From assembly GCA_947184155.2 (NCBI GenBank), contig CAMXCT020001424.1, positions 433,501 to 497,500 on the forward strand: a DNA stretch of 64,000 bases, in the 5' to 3' direction. The stretch comes from Cladocopium goreaui. Its lineage: Eukaryota; Sar; Dinophyceae; Suessiales; Symbiodiniaceae. The translations under genes were made by a program, and so were the position numbers. Within the stretch, counting starts at the first letter, position 1. The number at the start of each line of letters is the position of its first letter. Of this stretch, positions 38,504-48,112 are shown in pieces. The notes beneath the pieces are model-generated. The model saw only the letters and a list, made by a program, of their open reading frames with translations, was not told where the DNA came from and made no database searches.

Positions 38504-41500
38504 CACTAGACAAAAATGGATCTTTTAAGTGATCCGTTGGGAACTGAATCCCTTCACATGCAATTTGATTAGAAACGATGACCTTGATCTAAATTAGATT
38601 TCTTAGATGAACATCGCGAATAAGATGAAGGTATTCCGAAAACGTCAAACCAGCCATAGACATTGTCCCCGAAATAGGAAATAGTCACTGTAGGGTTCTT
38701 GGCTTAGCCCTTCGCCATGACTGTAAAAATACCATGCAAATAAGGTTGAAAACGACGCCGAAGAAGATCTCAGATTGCGACAACCGTGTAAAAACCCAAA
38801 TTGTCAGTTGTCGGGGTTCTTGGCTTAGCCCCTCGCCATACGAAAATAAATGCAAGTACAGGAATGTGCGTCCACATTCCCTTCCGGCTGAATCCCATAG
38901 CTTCGTTGGCATGGCTAGGGAAACAGCTGCCATGCCCCCTGCTAGAAGAAGGAGAGAAAAAAAGAAAAAGGAGAGGTTTTACATCTATTCAGATGTTACA
39001 CACACACCCGGCCGGAACCGGGAAAACCCTGAAAGGCAAGAGGAAGACAAAAGCGGACACAAACGACGGGCCAAGGCCGAAACAGCGCAGGGGGGGAGGG
39101 GAACAAACGGACCTCCAGAACCAACCTACACGGCGAGACGGACCTAACCAACACAGAGCACACACCTGAACCCCACAACACATTACCGAGGGGGACGGGG
39201 GAAGAATTAGGGACCGAATGGGGGACTAGTTGGTGACGAAAGTGAAACAACAAAATTATTATTAAAGGAATTCAGTTCAAACCTAGAGGGTCGTGCGTTA
39301 ATCCCAGCCAGGAACGTAGTCAGGTCATGCCACGTGGGCTCAAACAGCTATGCAAGTTCCATGAATTAGGTGCGCAAAATGTTGTACCTCACCAGATACC
39401 AAAAAGACCATACCTGCAGGAAGAGGACATGCCTGTCACCTTTCATGGTTCATGTCGTGTTGTTCTGCAATAGCTGGAGCTGCAGCGAGTAAAATGAAGG
39501 CTTCTGAGAATTCGGAACAGCTTCAGTCGAGTAGAGTTTCAGGTTCCATAGGTTCACAAGGGACGACAGGATCAGCGGGACAGCGCAAAAAAGGCTGATA
39601 AACGAAATGGCCAACTGTTACACTATACTTAGACTTAAACGAATTACCAGTTAAAAATGTCAATTCAGATAATTCAGAAAGCAAGTCAGTCGACATTCAC
39701 CCACAATGGGGTTGCCTCCATTGGCCCTATGGCACCTTGTCGGAGTCACCATAGGAATCACACTAGACAAAAATGGATCTTTTAAGTGATCCGTTGGGAA
39801 CTGAATCCCTTCACATGCAATTTGATTCGAAACGATGACCTGGATCTAAATTAGATTTCTTAGATGAACATCGCGAATAAGATGAAGGTATTCCGAAAAC
39901 GTCAAACCAGCCATAGACATTGTCCCCGAAATAGGAAATAGTCACTGTAGGGTTCTTGGCTTAGCCCTTCGCCATGACTGTAAAAATACCATGCAAATAA
40001 GGTTGAAAACGACGCCGAAGAAGATCTCAGATTGCGACAACCGTGTAAAAACCCAAATTGTCAGTTGTCGGGGTTCTTGGCTTAGCCCCTCGCCATACGA
40101 AAATAAATGCAGGTACAGGAATGTGCGTCCACATTCCCTTCCGGCTGAATCCCATAGCTTCGTTGGCATGGCTAGGGAAACAGCTGCCATGCCCCCTGCT
40201 AGAAGAAGGAGAGAAAAAAAGAAAAAGGAGAGGTTTTACATCTATTCAGATGTTACACACACACCCGGCCGGAACCGGGAAAACCCTGAAAGGCAAGAGG
40301 AAGACAAAAGCGGACACAAACGACGGGCCAAGGCCGAAACAGCGCAGGGGGGGAGGGGAACAAACGGACCTCCAGAACCAACCTACACGGCGAGACGGAC
40401 CTAACCAACACAGAGCACACACCTGAACCCCACAACACATTACCGAGGGGGACGGGGGAAGAATTAGGGACCGAATGGGGGACTAGTTGGTGACGAAAGT
40501 GAAACAACAAAATTATTATTAAAGGAATTCAGTTCAAACCTAGAGGGTCGTGCGTTAATCCCAGCCAGGAACGTAGTCAGGTCATGCCACGTGGGCTCAA
40601 ACAGCTATGCAAGTTCCATGAATTAGGTGCGCAAAATGTTGTACCTCACCAGATACCAAAAAGACCATACCTGCAGGAAGAGGACATGCCTGTCACCTTT
40701 CATGGTTCATGTCGTGTTGTTCTGCAATAGCTGGAGCTGCAGCGAGTAAAATGAAGGCTTCTGAGAATTCGGAACAGCTTCAGTCGAGTAGAGTTTCAGG
40801 TTCCATAGGTTCACAAGGGACGACAGGATCAGCGGGACAGCGCAAAAAAGGCTGATAAACGAAATGGCCAACTGTTACACTATACTTAGACTTAAACGAA
40901 TTACCAGTTAAAAATGTCAATTCAGATAATTCAGAAAGCAAGTCAGTCGACATTCACCCACAATGGGGTTGCCTCCATTGGCCCTATGGCACCTTGTCGG
41001 AGTCACCATAGGAATCACACTAGACAAAAATGGATCTTTTAAGTGATCCGTTGGGAACTGAATCCCTTCACATGCAATTTGATTAGAAACGATGACCTGG
41101 ATCTAAATTAGATTTCTTAGATGAACATCGCGAATAAGATGAAGGTATTCCGAAAACGTCAAACCAGCCATAGACATTGTCCCCGAAATAGGAAATAGTC
41201 ACTGTAGGGTTCTTGGCTTAGCCCTTCGCCATGACTGTAAAAATACCATGCAAATAAGGTTGAAAACGACGCCGAAGAAGATCTCAGATTGCGACAACCG
41301 TGTAAAAACCCAAATTGTCAGTTGTCGGGGTTCTTGGCTTAGCCCCTCGCCATACGAAAATAAATGCAGGTACAGGAATGTGCGTCCACATTCCCTTCCG
41401 GCTGAATCCCATAGCTTCGTTGGCATGGCTAGGGAAACAGCTGCCATGCCCCCTGCTAGAAGAAGGAGAGAAAAAAAGAAAAAGGAGAGGCTTTACATCT

Positions 41501-41520
41501 ATTCAGATGCTACACATACA
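38504..41520. repeat. Tandem array of a 1257-bp unit related to the adjacent Penelope-like element
   Basis: Units begin at CACTAGACAAAAATGG: 38504, 39761 and 41018. Units 1 and 2 are almost identical (a handful of substitutions). Unit 3 stops after its first ~500 bp, at a (CA)-rich tract, exactly where the left pseudo-LTR of the next element begins. The first ~504 bp of each unit share ordered landmarks with the pseudo-LTR (GATTGCGACAAC, GGTTCTTGGCTTAGCC versus GGTTCTAGGCTTGGCC, GATAGCTTCGTTGG versus CATAGCTTCGTTGG, ACATCT-loop-AGATGT, CACACACAC). The remaining ~750 bp resemble 52140-52510, the leader of the element. Repeated minus ORFs (82 and 64-85 codons) lack domains. I read it as a non-autonomous relative inserted in tandem. 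Confidence 0.9.
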
Positions 41521-42007
41521 CACACTTGCTCAGAAATATCTTATCGAATTACTGATGTGGAATGCATCACACGTGCACAAACACTCCAGTTAAACCTGAC
41601 AGAAAAACTGTGCAAAGTAATTCTGTCAATGTTCTGATGCAGCTTAGTCTTCAGTAATTGACCGTAAGTAGTTCCAGATTGCGACAACAGTGTGGAAATG
41701 AAAAGAATTGAAAATCGAATCGACTTGCCGGTTCTAGGCTTGGCCGGTTGCCATGACGGAAAACGGAATGGAAATAAAACAGAAATTGAAATTGCAGGTA
41801 CACAGAGTTGATCAGACTCTGCTTCCAGCACAAGTGGATAGCTTCGTTGGGTGCAGTCTCCACTGTGCTCTGCACCCCCCTGCTGAAATTCAGATTGGAA
41901 ACCTTTACTGAAAATCAGGTTGAAAACCCAACTAAGATTAGAACCTCAGGCGAAAACGAGTCAAGTGCAAGTTAGAAGTTTTACATCTTCAGATGTTCCA
42001 CACACAC
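41521..42007 (-). repeat. Left (3') pseudo-LTR of the Penelope-like element
   Basis: Starts CACACTTGCTCAG, ends with ACATCT-TC-AGATGT and CACACAC. Very similar to the right copy but lacks a 24-nt segment containing ACATTGGATGATCAGG. Confidence 0.9.
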
Positions 42008-42146
42008 GCCCCGCTGCCGCGAGGCTTTTTATGGAAATCGCCAACGGTGAAGGGCTATTATCTGTTCCCTGAAGCAGGAAATGGCTTCAAAATACAGGGA
42101 AGGAGGGAAATGAATTAGCGAAAAGGCTCAGTCGTCGTTCCTGATG

Positions 42147-43091
42147 TCAGTCTTCAATGTCGGACAGGGTCTCCATTTGCATTCCCAGAGCATGCTGCGA
42201 CAAAGTTTGGGTCGTAGTTGCCAAGTGGCTGGCAAGGTGGGCCAAGTCTTCCGCCGTGAAAATTTGACACGGATCGGTGGCCAAGTCGGATTGGTCCGTT
42301 TCAATCTTCTCAAGGATCGCTGCATTGGCTTCTCTGTCATTGTTGAGAATGTCGTAAAGGATACTCGCCAATTGGTGGATCTGACTTGGAACCGGCAATG
42401 TGCCGATGTTGGCCGCGTTGGATGTGTTGTCATCCATCAGAGAGTCATTGTGGGACTCTTGGTAATCCGATGTCTGATCAGCATTTTCAGACGATTGCCA
42501 CGGCTGGTGCCAATGTTGGTAGTTGTCATCCGGCACTGGAATGCCGTAGAAACGACGCCAGTAGTTGGCAAGGCGAGTGGCTTGTTGCCAGCTATCTATG
42601 TAGCCTCCATTTTCTGCTCTGACATGACCAACGATTCCATTGAAGAAGTACTCAGGTTGCCTGTTTCGTTCTTCTTCATGACGATCTACTTCTGTCACTA
42701 CCAGGCGGTCTGGTGTATGTGAGCCAGGTGGAGATACGATCTTCTTGAAGATGTGAGTATGTAGGACTTTGTTCTGTTTCTGGATTTCCGATTGCAACGG
42801 ATAAGCTTCCCCTTGGGGTTGCCAATGAGATCCAGATGGCATGGGGACCTGAGGGATATCAGAGGTATATCCGAACTGAGGAGCATTAGACGAGGTGTCA
42901 CCCGAGTCGGTGGTTCGAGAGTGATGTTGATTGGAAGACCCGGATGCACGGCTTGGATCATCAGTCGTGTGATGATCAGAAGAGGCCGAGGCACGGCTAT
43001 GCGGCACAGAGGTCGGAAGCTGGCGGCGGTGGAGGTGCATGGGTCCGCGAGGAGAGTCGATGCCAGCAAAAACGGAGTCCCGTTTGGTCAT
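42147..43091 (-). CDS. Penelope-like element ORF G, unknown protein
   Basis: 314 codons from ATG at 43091 to a stop at 42147. Residues 1-100 are Ser/His/Pro-rich and look disordered. About residues 105-200 look folded (HTHIFKKIVSPPG, VVTEVDRHEEERNRQPEYFF, ATRLANYWRRFYGIPVPDD), followed by an acidic linker and a helical C-terminus (ASILYDILNNDREANAAILEK, then LAHLASHLATTTQTLSQHA). No enzyme motif. Last gene before the left pseudo-LTR. It is intact, so either selected until recently or short of damage by chance. The plus frames over it are shadows. Confidence 0.65.
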   Translation of the reverse strand: MTKRDSVFAGIDSPRGPMHLHRRQLPTSVPHSRASASSDHHTTDDPSRASGSSNQHHSRTTDSGDTSSNAPQFGYTSDIPQVPMPSGSHWQPQGEAYPLQSEIQKQNKVLHTHIFKKIVSPPGSHTPDRLVVTEVDRHEEERNRQPEYFFNGIVGHVRAENGGYIDSWQQATRLANYWRRFYGIPVPDDNYQHWHQPWQSSENADQTSDYQESHNDSLMDDNTSNAANIGTLPVPSQIHQLASILYDILNNDREANAAILEKIETDQSDLATDPCQIFTAEDLAHLASHLATTTQTLSQHALGMQMETLSDIED

Positions 43092-43381
43092 GATGAATGC
43101 TTAAGCCGAAATGAACCATATTGTAAAGGATGGTGCAATAATAGCACATTTCAAAGTGATTGTTGCAGTGACATGTCAAACGCATTCTTGCGTGAGGAAA
43201 GTCAATGTTGGTATTTACAGAGTTGAAATAGGGGAATTACACAGAAGCAAATTGTGAGATTTGAGTAGAGGTGGAAAATCAAGTAAATGCGAAGGCAAGA
43301 GGAACATGAGCTGACAAAGAAATATAGAGGTCAGAAGTGAGGATGAATGCAGGCACCACGGACTTTTTTAGCTGGATTTAA

Positions 43382-43998
43382 TTATGGCAGCATGTTGCGG
43401 TTGGGGAGTGCCTCATGGCAACTCAGGCGCATGATATATGGCTGATTCTGGGAAGTGAATGGCCGAACATTGTTCGGAAACAGAATCCCAAATTCTTGGC
43501 CTTCAGTCCAATGAGGACGAAATTCACGAAGAAGGTCAATCAGGCGGTACTCATTGCGGAGGACAAGGTGTTCTTGGTGTTATCTTGCCAACGAAGATCC
43601 ATGGACGTGGGTCCAAGAAGGCGAACCCAAGTGTACATGATGTGTTGGCTGGTGTAGTACAGCAGGATGTACACCGTGAGTGTTTCCACATGATATGGAT
43701 GGATCAGGACGTGGTAGGTGAACAGGGCAAGTTCTTCCGTTCTACCAAGAGAAGGTAAGGATTGGCATGTTGTTGAATCCATGGCGTCATCATGACCTGC
43801 TGTCATGAGTGGACGCACCGCTTCCAGGTTGACGATAATGAGAACTCGCCTAGGTTGACGTATTGGTGGTACGTCATGCCATGTATTGCGGTGTTGACGT
43901 CGTCGATGGTGGCTGCGATTTTGCCACATGGGTTCGTCCCGGGAGCGGGATCGATCTGGGGCAATTCGTACGTAATCGGAAGAGTAAGCATGAGCCAT
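43382..43998 (-). pseudogene. Penelope-like element ORF F, one frameshift
   Basis: Begins at ATG 43998 (MAHAYSSDYVRIAPDRSRS) just after a strong polypyrimidine tract and AG (TTTCCCTCAG/TCCAT), so it is probably a spliced exon or uses that site for leader addition. The frame reads through WHDVPPIRQPRRVLIIVNLE, ALFTYHVLIHPYHVETLTVY and MYTWVRLLGPTSMDLRWQDN to a TGA at 43540. In another frame protein-like sequence continues (NEYRLIDLLREFRPHWTEG, then GILFPNNVRPF) to a TAA at 43382-43384, showing an indel near 43550-43590. Function unknown. Confidence 0.55.
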
Positions 43999-44172
43999 AT
44001 GGACTGAGGGAAATCGCATGAAGATGCATGCAGAAAGGAAAAGAAAGAAAAGGAAAAGAAAAGAAGAGAAAGGAACAGAAACAGCAAACAAGAGGGCAAC
44101 AAAGACGCAGCGGCATGTTTGCAGCTTGAAAGGCAAGCACACTCTTTTCCTTTCTGGGGATGTCACTGCCGT

Positions 44173-44832
44173 TTAGTCCTCAGCCTCTGGTTCGTGAGGC
44201 GGGTGGACGTGACCATGTTGGTATCTCAGCTTGCACACCTGAGGATCACGACGAAGTCGAGCTCCAATCGTCTTCCACGAAGGACGGGATTTGGTGTCAT
44301 TCTTGAGATTGATCAGCTCTTGATCATCAGTGTTCGACCAGGGCCGGAATGTTGTGTCACTTGGAGGTCGAGAAGTTTCTGTAGGTTGGAGGATTCGAAT
44401 GGTGGGATTTGGTGTGAGAACCAGTGGCGTGGAAGTGCCTGGTGGTGTGGTAGTGGTGGTGGTGGATGGTATTGTGGCATTTCGACTGAGGTCGAGAGCT
44501 GAGTTATCATGTGCGGATGGGGCTTTGGATGCTGCATCATCATCCGAGTCGTCCGAGGTGAAGCCCGCTTCTGAGATGATGGGAAGAGACACAGGACGAG
44601 CAGTGGATTCTGGACCCGACGCTGATTTTTGCTTTTTCTTTGGTTGTGGGTCTTCAGTCGAAGTGGTACGTTGTTTTGACCGAACAGGAACCGGCATTGT
44701 GATTCGGGTAGTAGTTCGCGGATGATCCGGACCTGTTGTTGTTCCCGGAGGTAAAGTGGTGGGATGCCCTTCATTGGGAACCGGATTTCGGGTTGCGGTG
44801 TCTGAACCTGGAATGTAGTCATAAAATGTCAT
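44173..44832 (-). CDS. Penelope-like element ORF E with C-terminal Myb/SANT-like domain
   Basis: 219 codons from an ATG that overlaps the stop of ORF D (ATGA, 44829-44832). Residues 1-155 are Thr/Ser/Pro-rich with a basic patch (PKKKQKS, possible nuclear signal). Residues about 162-207 match a Myb/SANT helix-turn-helix: FRPWSNTDDQELINLKND, then SWKTIGARLRRDPQVCKLRY, with the spaced Trp residues and the CKLRY ending. Such domains bind DNA or histone tails, so this part may guide the element to chromatin or its own ends (inference). An alternative gene model joins D to E by a 50-nt GT-AG intron (44808-44857) that keeps frame. Confidence 0.75.
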   Translation of the reverse strand: MTFYDYIPGSDTATRNPVPNEGHPTTLPPGTTTGPDHPRTTTRITMPVPVRSKQRTTSTEDPQPKKKQKSASGPESTARPVSLPIISEAGFTSDDSDDDAASKAPSAHDNSALDLSRNATIPSTTTTTTPPGTSTPLVLTPNPTIRILQPTETSRPPSDTTFRPWSNTDDQELINLKNDTKSRPSWKTIGARLRRDPQVCKLRYQHGHVHPPHEPEAED

Positions 44833-45206
44833 AAATGTATATCGTCTTTTTCTTCACGAGGGTAGCGAGTCATCGTGAGAGGACGTGAATTTGGTTCAGG
44901 ATTCACAATCATATGTGAAGGAATGCCTCCATGTGACACCATCGTGGGTGGATTTGATGCAGATGGTAAGGGAACAAACGTGTGGAGGCTTCTAGATGTG
45001 TGGGTAGGGCGTCCCAAGCGGAACTGTGTATCAAGCATTGGATCATCCCATTCAATGGATGGCTCGAAGAAAGGTAGGAGACTAGCCAAGTGGTTCATAT
45101 GCATGATAGCCCGAGCCAGGTGGTGATGAAATGCACGACCTTGAGCATGGTCCATGATGGCCAACTCCAGAAAGAAGCGAGAGGTTGCCGAATTTGAGCC
45201 AAATTG
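44829..45206 (-). CDS. Penelope-like element ORF D (probable exon)
   Basis: Open from directly after the AG at 45207 to a TGA at 44829. First ATG is 45155 (MDHAQGRAFHHHLARAIMHM), but the codons before it also read well (SRFFLELAI), suggesting an exon that continues ORF C through the intron 45207-45303. The direct splice puts D out of frame with the C frame as it now stands, which may reflect another indel. No domain recognised. It either overlaps E by ATGA or is spliced to E by a 50-nt intron. Confidence 0.55.
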   Translation of the reverse strand, partial: QFGSNSATSRFFLELAIMDHAQGRAFHHHLARAIMHMNHLASLLPFFEPSIEWDDPMLDTQFRLGRPTHTSRSLHTFVPLPSASNPPTMVSHGGIPSHMIVNPEPNSRPLTMTRYPREEKDDIHL

Positions 45207-45303
45207 CTAAACGAAAGAAGAAGGAATCAAAGCATGAAAAAGGAAAGTGGAGGAGGAACAGAGAAACCAAACCCCAGAAAAAGGAGGAAAGGTAGAAAAC
45301 AAC
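45207..45303 (-). other. Probable intron within the Penelope-like element
   Basis: Minus-strand donor CACCAG/GTTGTT, a long polypyrimidine tract, acceptor TTTCGTTTAG/CAATTT; 97 bp. It ends the reverse-transcriptase exon and begins ORF D. Confidence 0.6.
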
Positions 45304-48043
45304 CTGGTGAAGAGTGAAATAAAATGATTGACAGATCCGGACAGGTTTGTCTCAGGCGGCTGAAGGTTCTGATGCTGAATCAAAATGTGATTGGAAATGG
45401 CGTGGAGTTCCTCCTTGGGAAATCCAGCACGTGTGTACAAATGAATTAATTGGTCAAGACCTTGTCGAACACGAACTTCTGGGAAGGCACCCTTGATCAC
45501 AATGTGACAGCGGGAACGGAACCCACTCAGCAGTACTTTGGGTGGAGATGCTGAGAACGGTGAGAGGACTTGAGAGACATTGGTAGGCCCTTGGTAAATC
45601 AGTTCCAGTGGTTTGGTCTCAAGCATGAAGCCAAGAAACTCTTGGTCAGGTTCCGTTTCGAGAATAATGGGTTTTCCGTAGAATCCATCGTCCAAAAGGA
45701 CCTCATACGGTGAAAGGTCCGTGAGACGTTTGTTGAGACGGTTGTCGACATAGCGGATATGACGGATGAATAAGTTGTGGTTGGATAGAATTTGTCTGAA
45801 GGTGATGGACCAAATTTGTTCGCTGATGGAGACAACCATGAGGCATAAGGCTGGAGACAGTGGACTGCCCATCGGACTGCCTCTGCATTGACGAATACAC
45901 TTTTGGCCCAATGCGAAAGTCTGCATGTTCAGTGCAGATCTGATTAGATCTGGAACATCCTTGATGATGATTTTCCGAGTGACATTGAGTCGACGGAAAG
46001 TTCGACCCTTGATGATGTCACCGGGGTTGTTAGATTTTCCCGGGTAGACTGAGAAGGCTTCACTGTCTGAAACATTCATGTTTGGGCAAAGAAAGTCCAA
46101 AAGCATGAACCAGGATCCGACAAATCTGTCTTGGTCGATGCTGGTGAAGAATCCCGCAAGGTCCTGATTGACCAAGACTAGATCGGCGTCGACAGGCGCG
46201 GATTTCAGAATGGACAGGAGTGTGTAGACATCTCCGGTTGCGAAGTGGTTTGGACAGGCCACTGGGATGAGCTGGAAAATCAGACGGGCAAGGATGTTGA
46301 GCATAGGAAGAAAGGTGACTCCACAAAGGATATGATGGGTCTGCCACTCCGAAAGTCTTTCTTTCGTTTGGCCAGAATGTAGCCTGATGGAAGTTGTCTG
46401 CCAGATCCGACTGCCCACGGGTAGGCTTTGCCATGTTGCCGTTGAAGGGTGTCTACCAATGAGGCGACGATGGAAGTGGGGTCGTCTGGGAGTTGTTCAA
46501 AGATTGATGGATCTTGGAAGGTTTGTTCGATGGATTGGTAATATAGGCATGGACAGTAGATGCGGAGAGATGAGGATAATTGCTTGTCCTCACAGTGGAA
46601 AATGGCACCATCGAATGTGGTCTGGAACTGGGTGATGGAGGACTTGGTGATGTGGTTGGTGATTTGCTTGGTGTGTTCTGACCAGAGGTGTTGACATAGG
46701 TCAGAAATGTCAAAGTTCGGCATGGACGGTAAGCCGTTGCGTTTCGTCCAGTTCTTCATGCCCGGTCGCATCTGGTTGTGGTATTCCTTTTTGGAAGGAA
46801 AAACTTTGTTCGATAGGGATCCCTCGGCAATGACCGCCAACTCTGGTGGCAGCATGGAGGGGAGAAGAGAACAGCCAAGTCCCAATGTGGGTCAGAAGGA
46901 TTGAGTGCTGCGGCTTTGTACGATGACCAGTTTTTGCAACAGCAAATCGCTGGGTTCGAAGTAGACCAGTCGTCGATGGCTTTCTTGTTATTGCAAAGTT
47001 GGTCCAGAACAGCTGCATGCTTGATGAAAACCATCTTAAACGATGGATTGTGGCATGGGACCTGATAGTCAAGGATTTGGAGATGCCACTGTCGTAGGAA
47101 TTTCTTTAATTGTTGTTGAAGATTTGGGGTGAGGGACCATGGAGCACAAATTGCAGAGGCTCGTGGGGCCGTTTTTCCGTGCCACCATTTTATGGATGCA
47201 TCAATAATAGCATTCAGAGAAAGAGTGCGGAAAGGCTCTTGGATATTGTTTGCCAACCGGCGAAGAGCATAGCAGAGAGTCAGGCCACCGTCATTCGATC
47301 TGAGCATCTTCGTCTGTTCAAACCTTGCCTTTGTATTTGAATCTAAGGCATGGATGATGGTCCAGAGCTCCAGATGGTTTTGGAACTGTGTGGAGGTCAG
47401 GATTTGGCGAACAAGTTTCGGAGTGAACTTGTGTTTGGCACGACGCCATAAGGTGGCCAGGCCGAACTGGGCGTTCGTGTTGAGGGCTGGTTTCTTGAGG
47501 ATGCCCTTTTTTGGATGGAAAATTGACAAATGAATGGAAAGTTGAGTCTGGGTTGCCACTCTTGGATGAGGGCCATTTCAAGACTGCGATAGTCCGTTCT
47601 GTCTGTGTATATTGGGATGGGGGCCAAATATACAGGTTGTCATGGTCCTGCCAGTAGCGGAGTGCCAGCTCTGCTTGAACTAGCCGTTCGTTGGCAAGTT
47701 GGAGATACTTGCGTGAGCGACTATACTCTCTGTCGAGAGTATGATGCATGGCAGAGCCGATGTAAAATTTGGGTTGCATATTCCCAATGTGGGTGAAACG
47801 GATGCAGACGCTTTGAGGCTGGAAAAACGGTCTTGAAAAGAGATTGTGAGTGTGTAGGGTGGTGCCCCACAAGTGTTTGAGATCTGCACATCCTTCCATA
47901 ATTGACTTCAGCTTTTGATTGGATCGAAGACCATGGAGGATTGCCAGCACCATCATGCGTGTTTGGATGATGCGAAAGCCCTCAAAAAGGTGAATGCTGT
48001 GAGTCATGGTGAAGGGAGTCAAAAGGTAGATGACAAGAATCAT
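45304..48043 (-). pseudogene. Penelope-like GIY-YIG nuclease and reverse transcriptase, multiple frameshifts
   Basis: Read from 48043 downwards. GIY-YIG part: KFYIGSA (47750-47770) and LDREYSRSRKYLQL with the likely catalytic Arg, then a one-base shift in a C run near 47625, LEMALIQEWQPRLNF (about 47541-47580), and a second shift near 47520. A middle domain follows (KHKFTPKLVRQIL, a CCC cluster in NPAICCCKNW) and a third shift near 46870. RT fingers KRKKDFRSGRPII (46332-46371), a fourth shift near 46300, motif A NQDLAGFFTSID (about 46140-46165), motif B RGSPMGSPLSPA (about 45850-45884), motif C IRYVDN (45741-45755; Asn in place of the second Asp). The nuclease would nick DNA and the RT copy RNA from the nick. 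Domain order N-GIY-YIG-RT is the permuted type. Not functional as it stands. Confidence 0.85.
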
Positions 48044-48112
48044 CGAATGGAGAATTTGCAGGTGGGATTGAAGCACTTTGTGCTTGAGTTTCCTCCGGAA
48101 ATGAGGAGCTAG

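Noticed and set aside
38612..38650. AAGATGAAGGTATTCCGAAAAC in each 1257-bp unit as a hammerhead motif (Penelope-like pseudo-LTRs often carry one)
   Set aside because: The essential C and U of CUGA are replaced by AA and the stem II geometry is off. No proper core was found in the pseudo-LTRs either.
45185..45206. Minus-strand CAATTTGGCTCAAA as a relict spliced leader
   Set aside because: It follows a strong pyrimidine-AG acceptor and reads as the start of an open exon, so splicing explains it better. It also differs from the leader by a gap and several bases.
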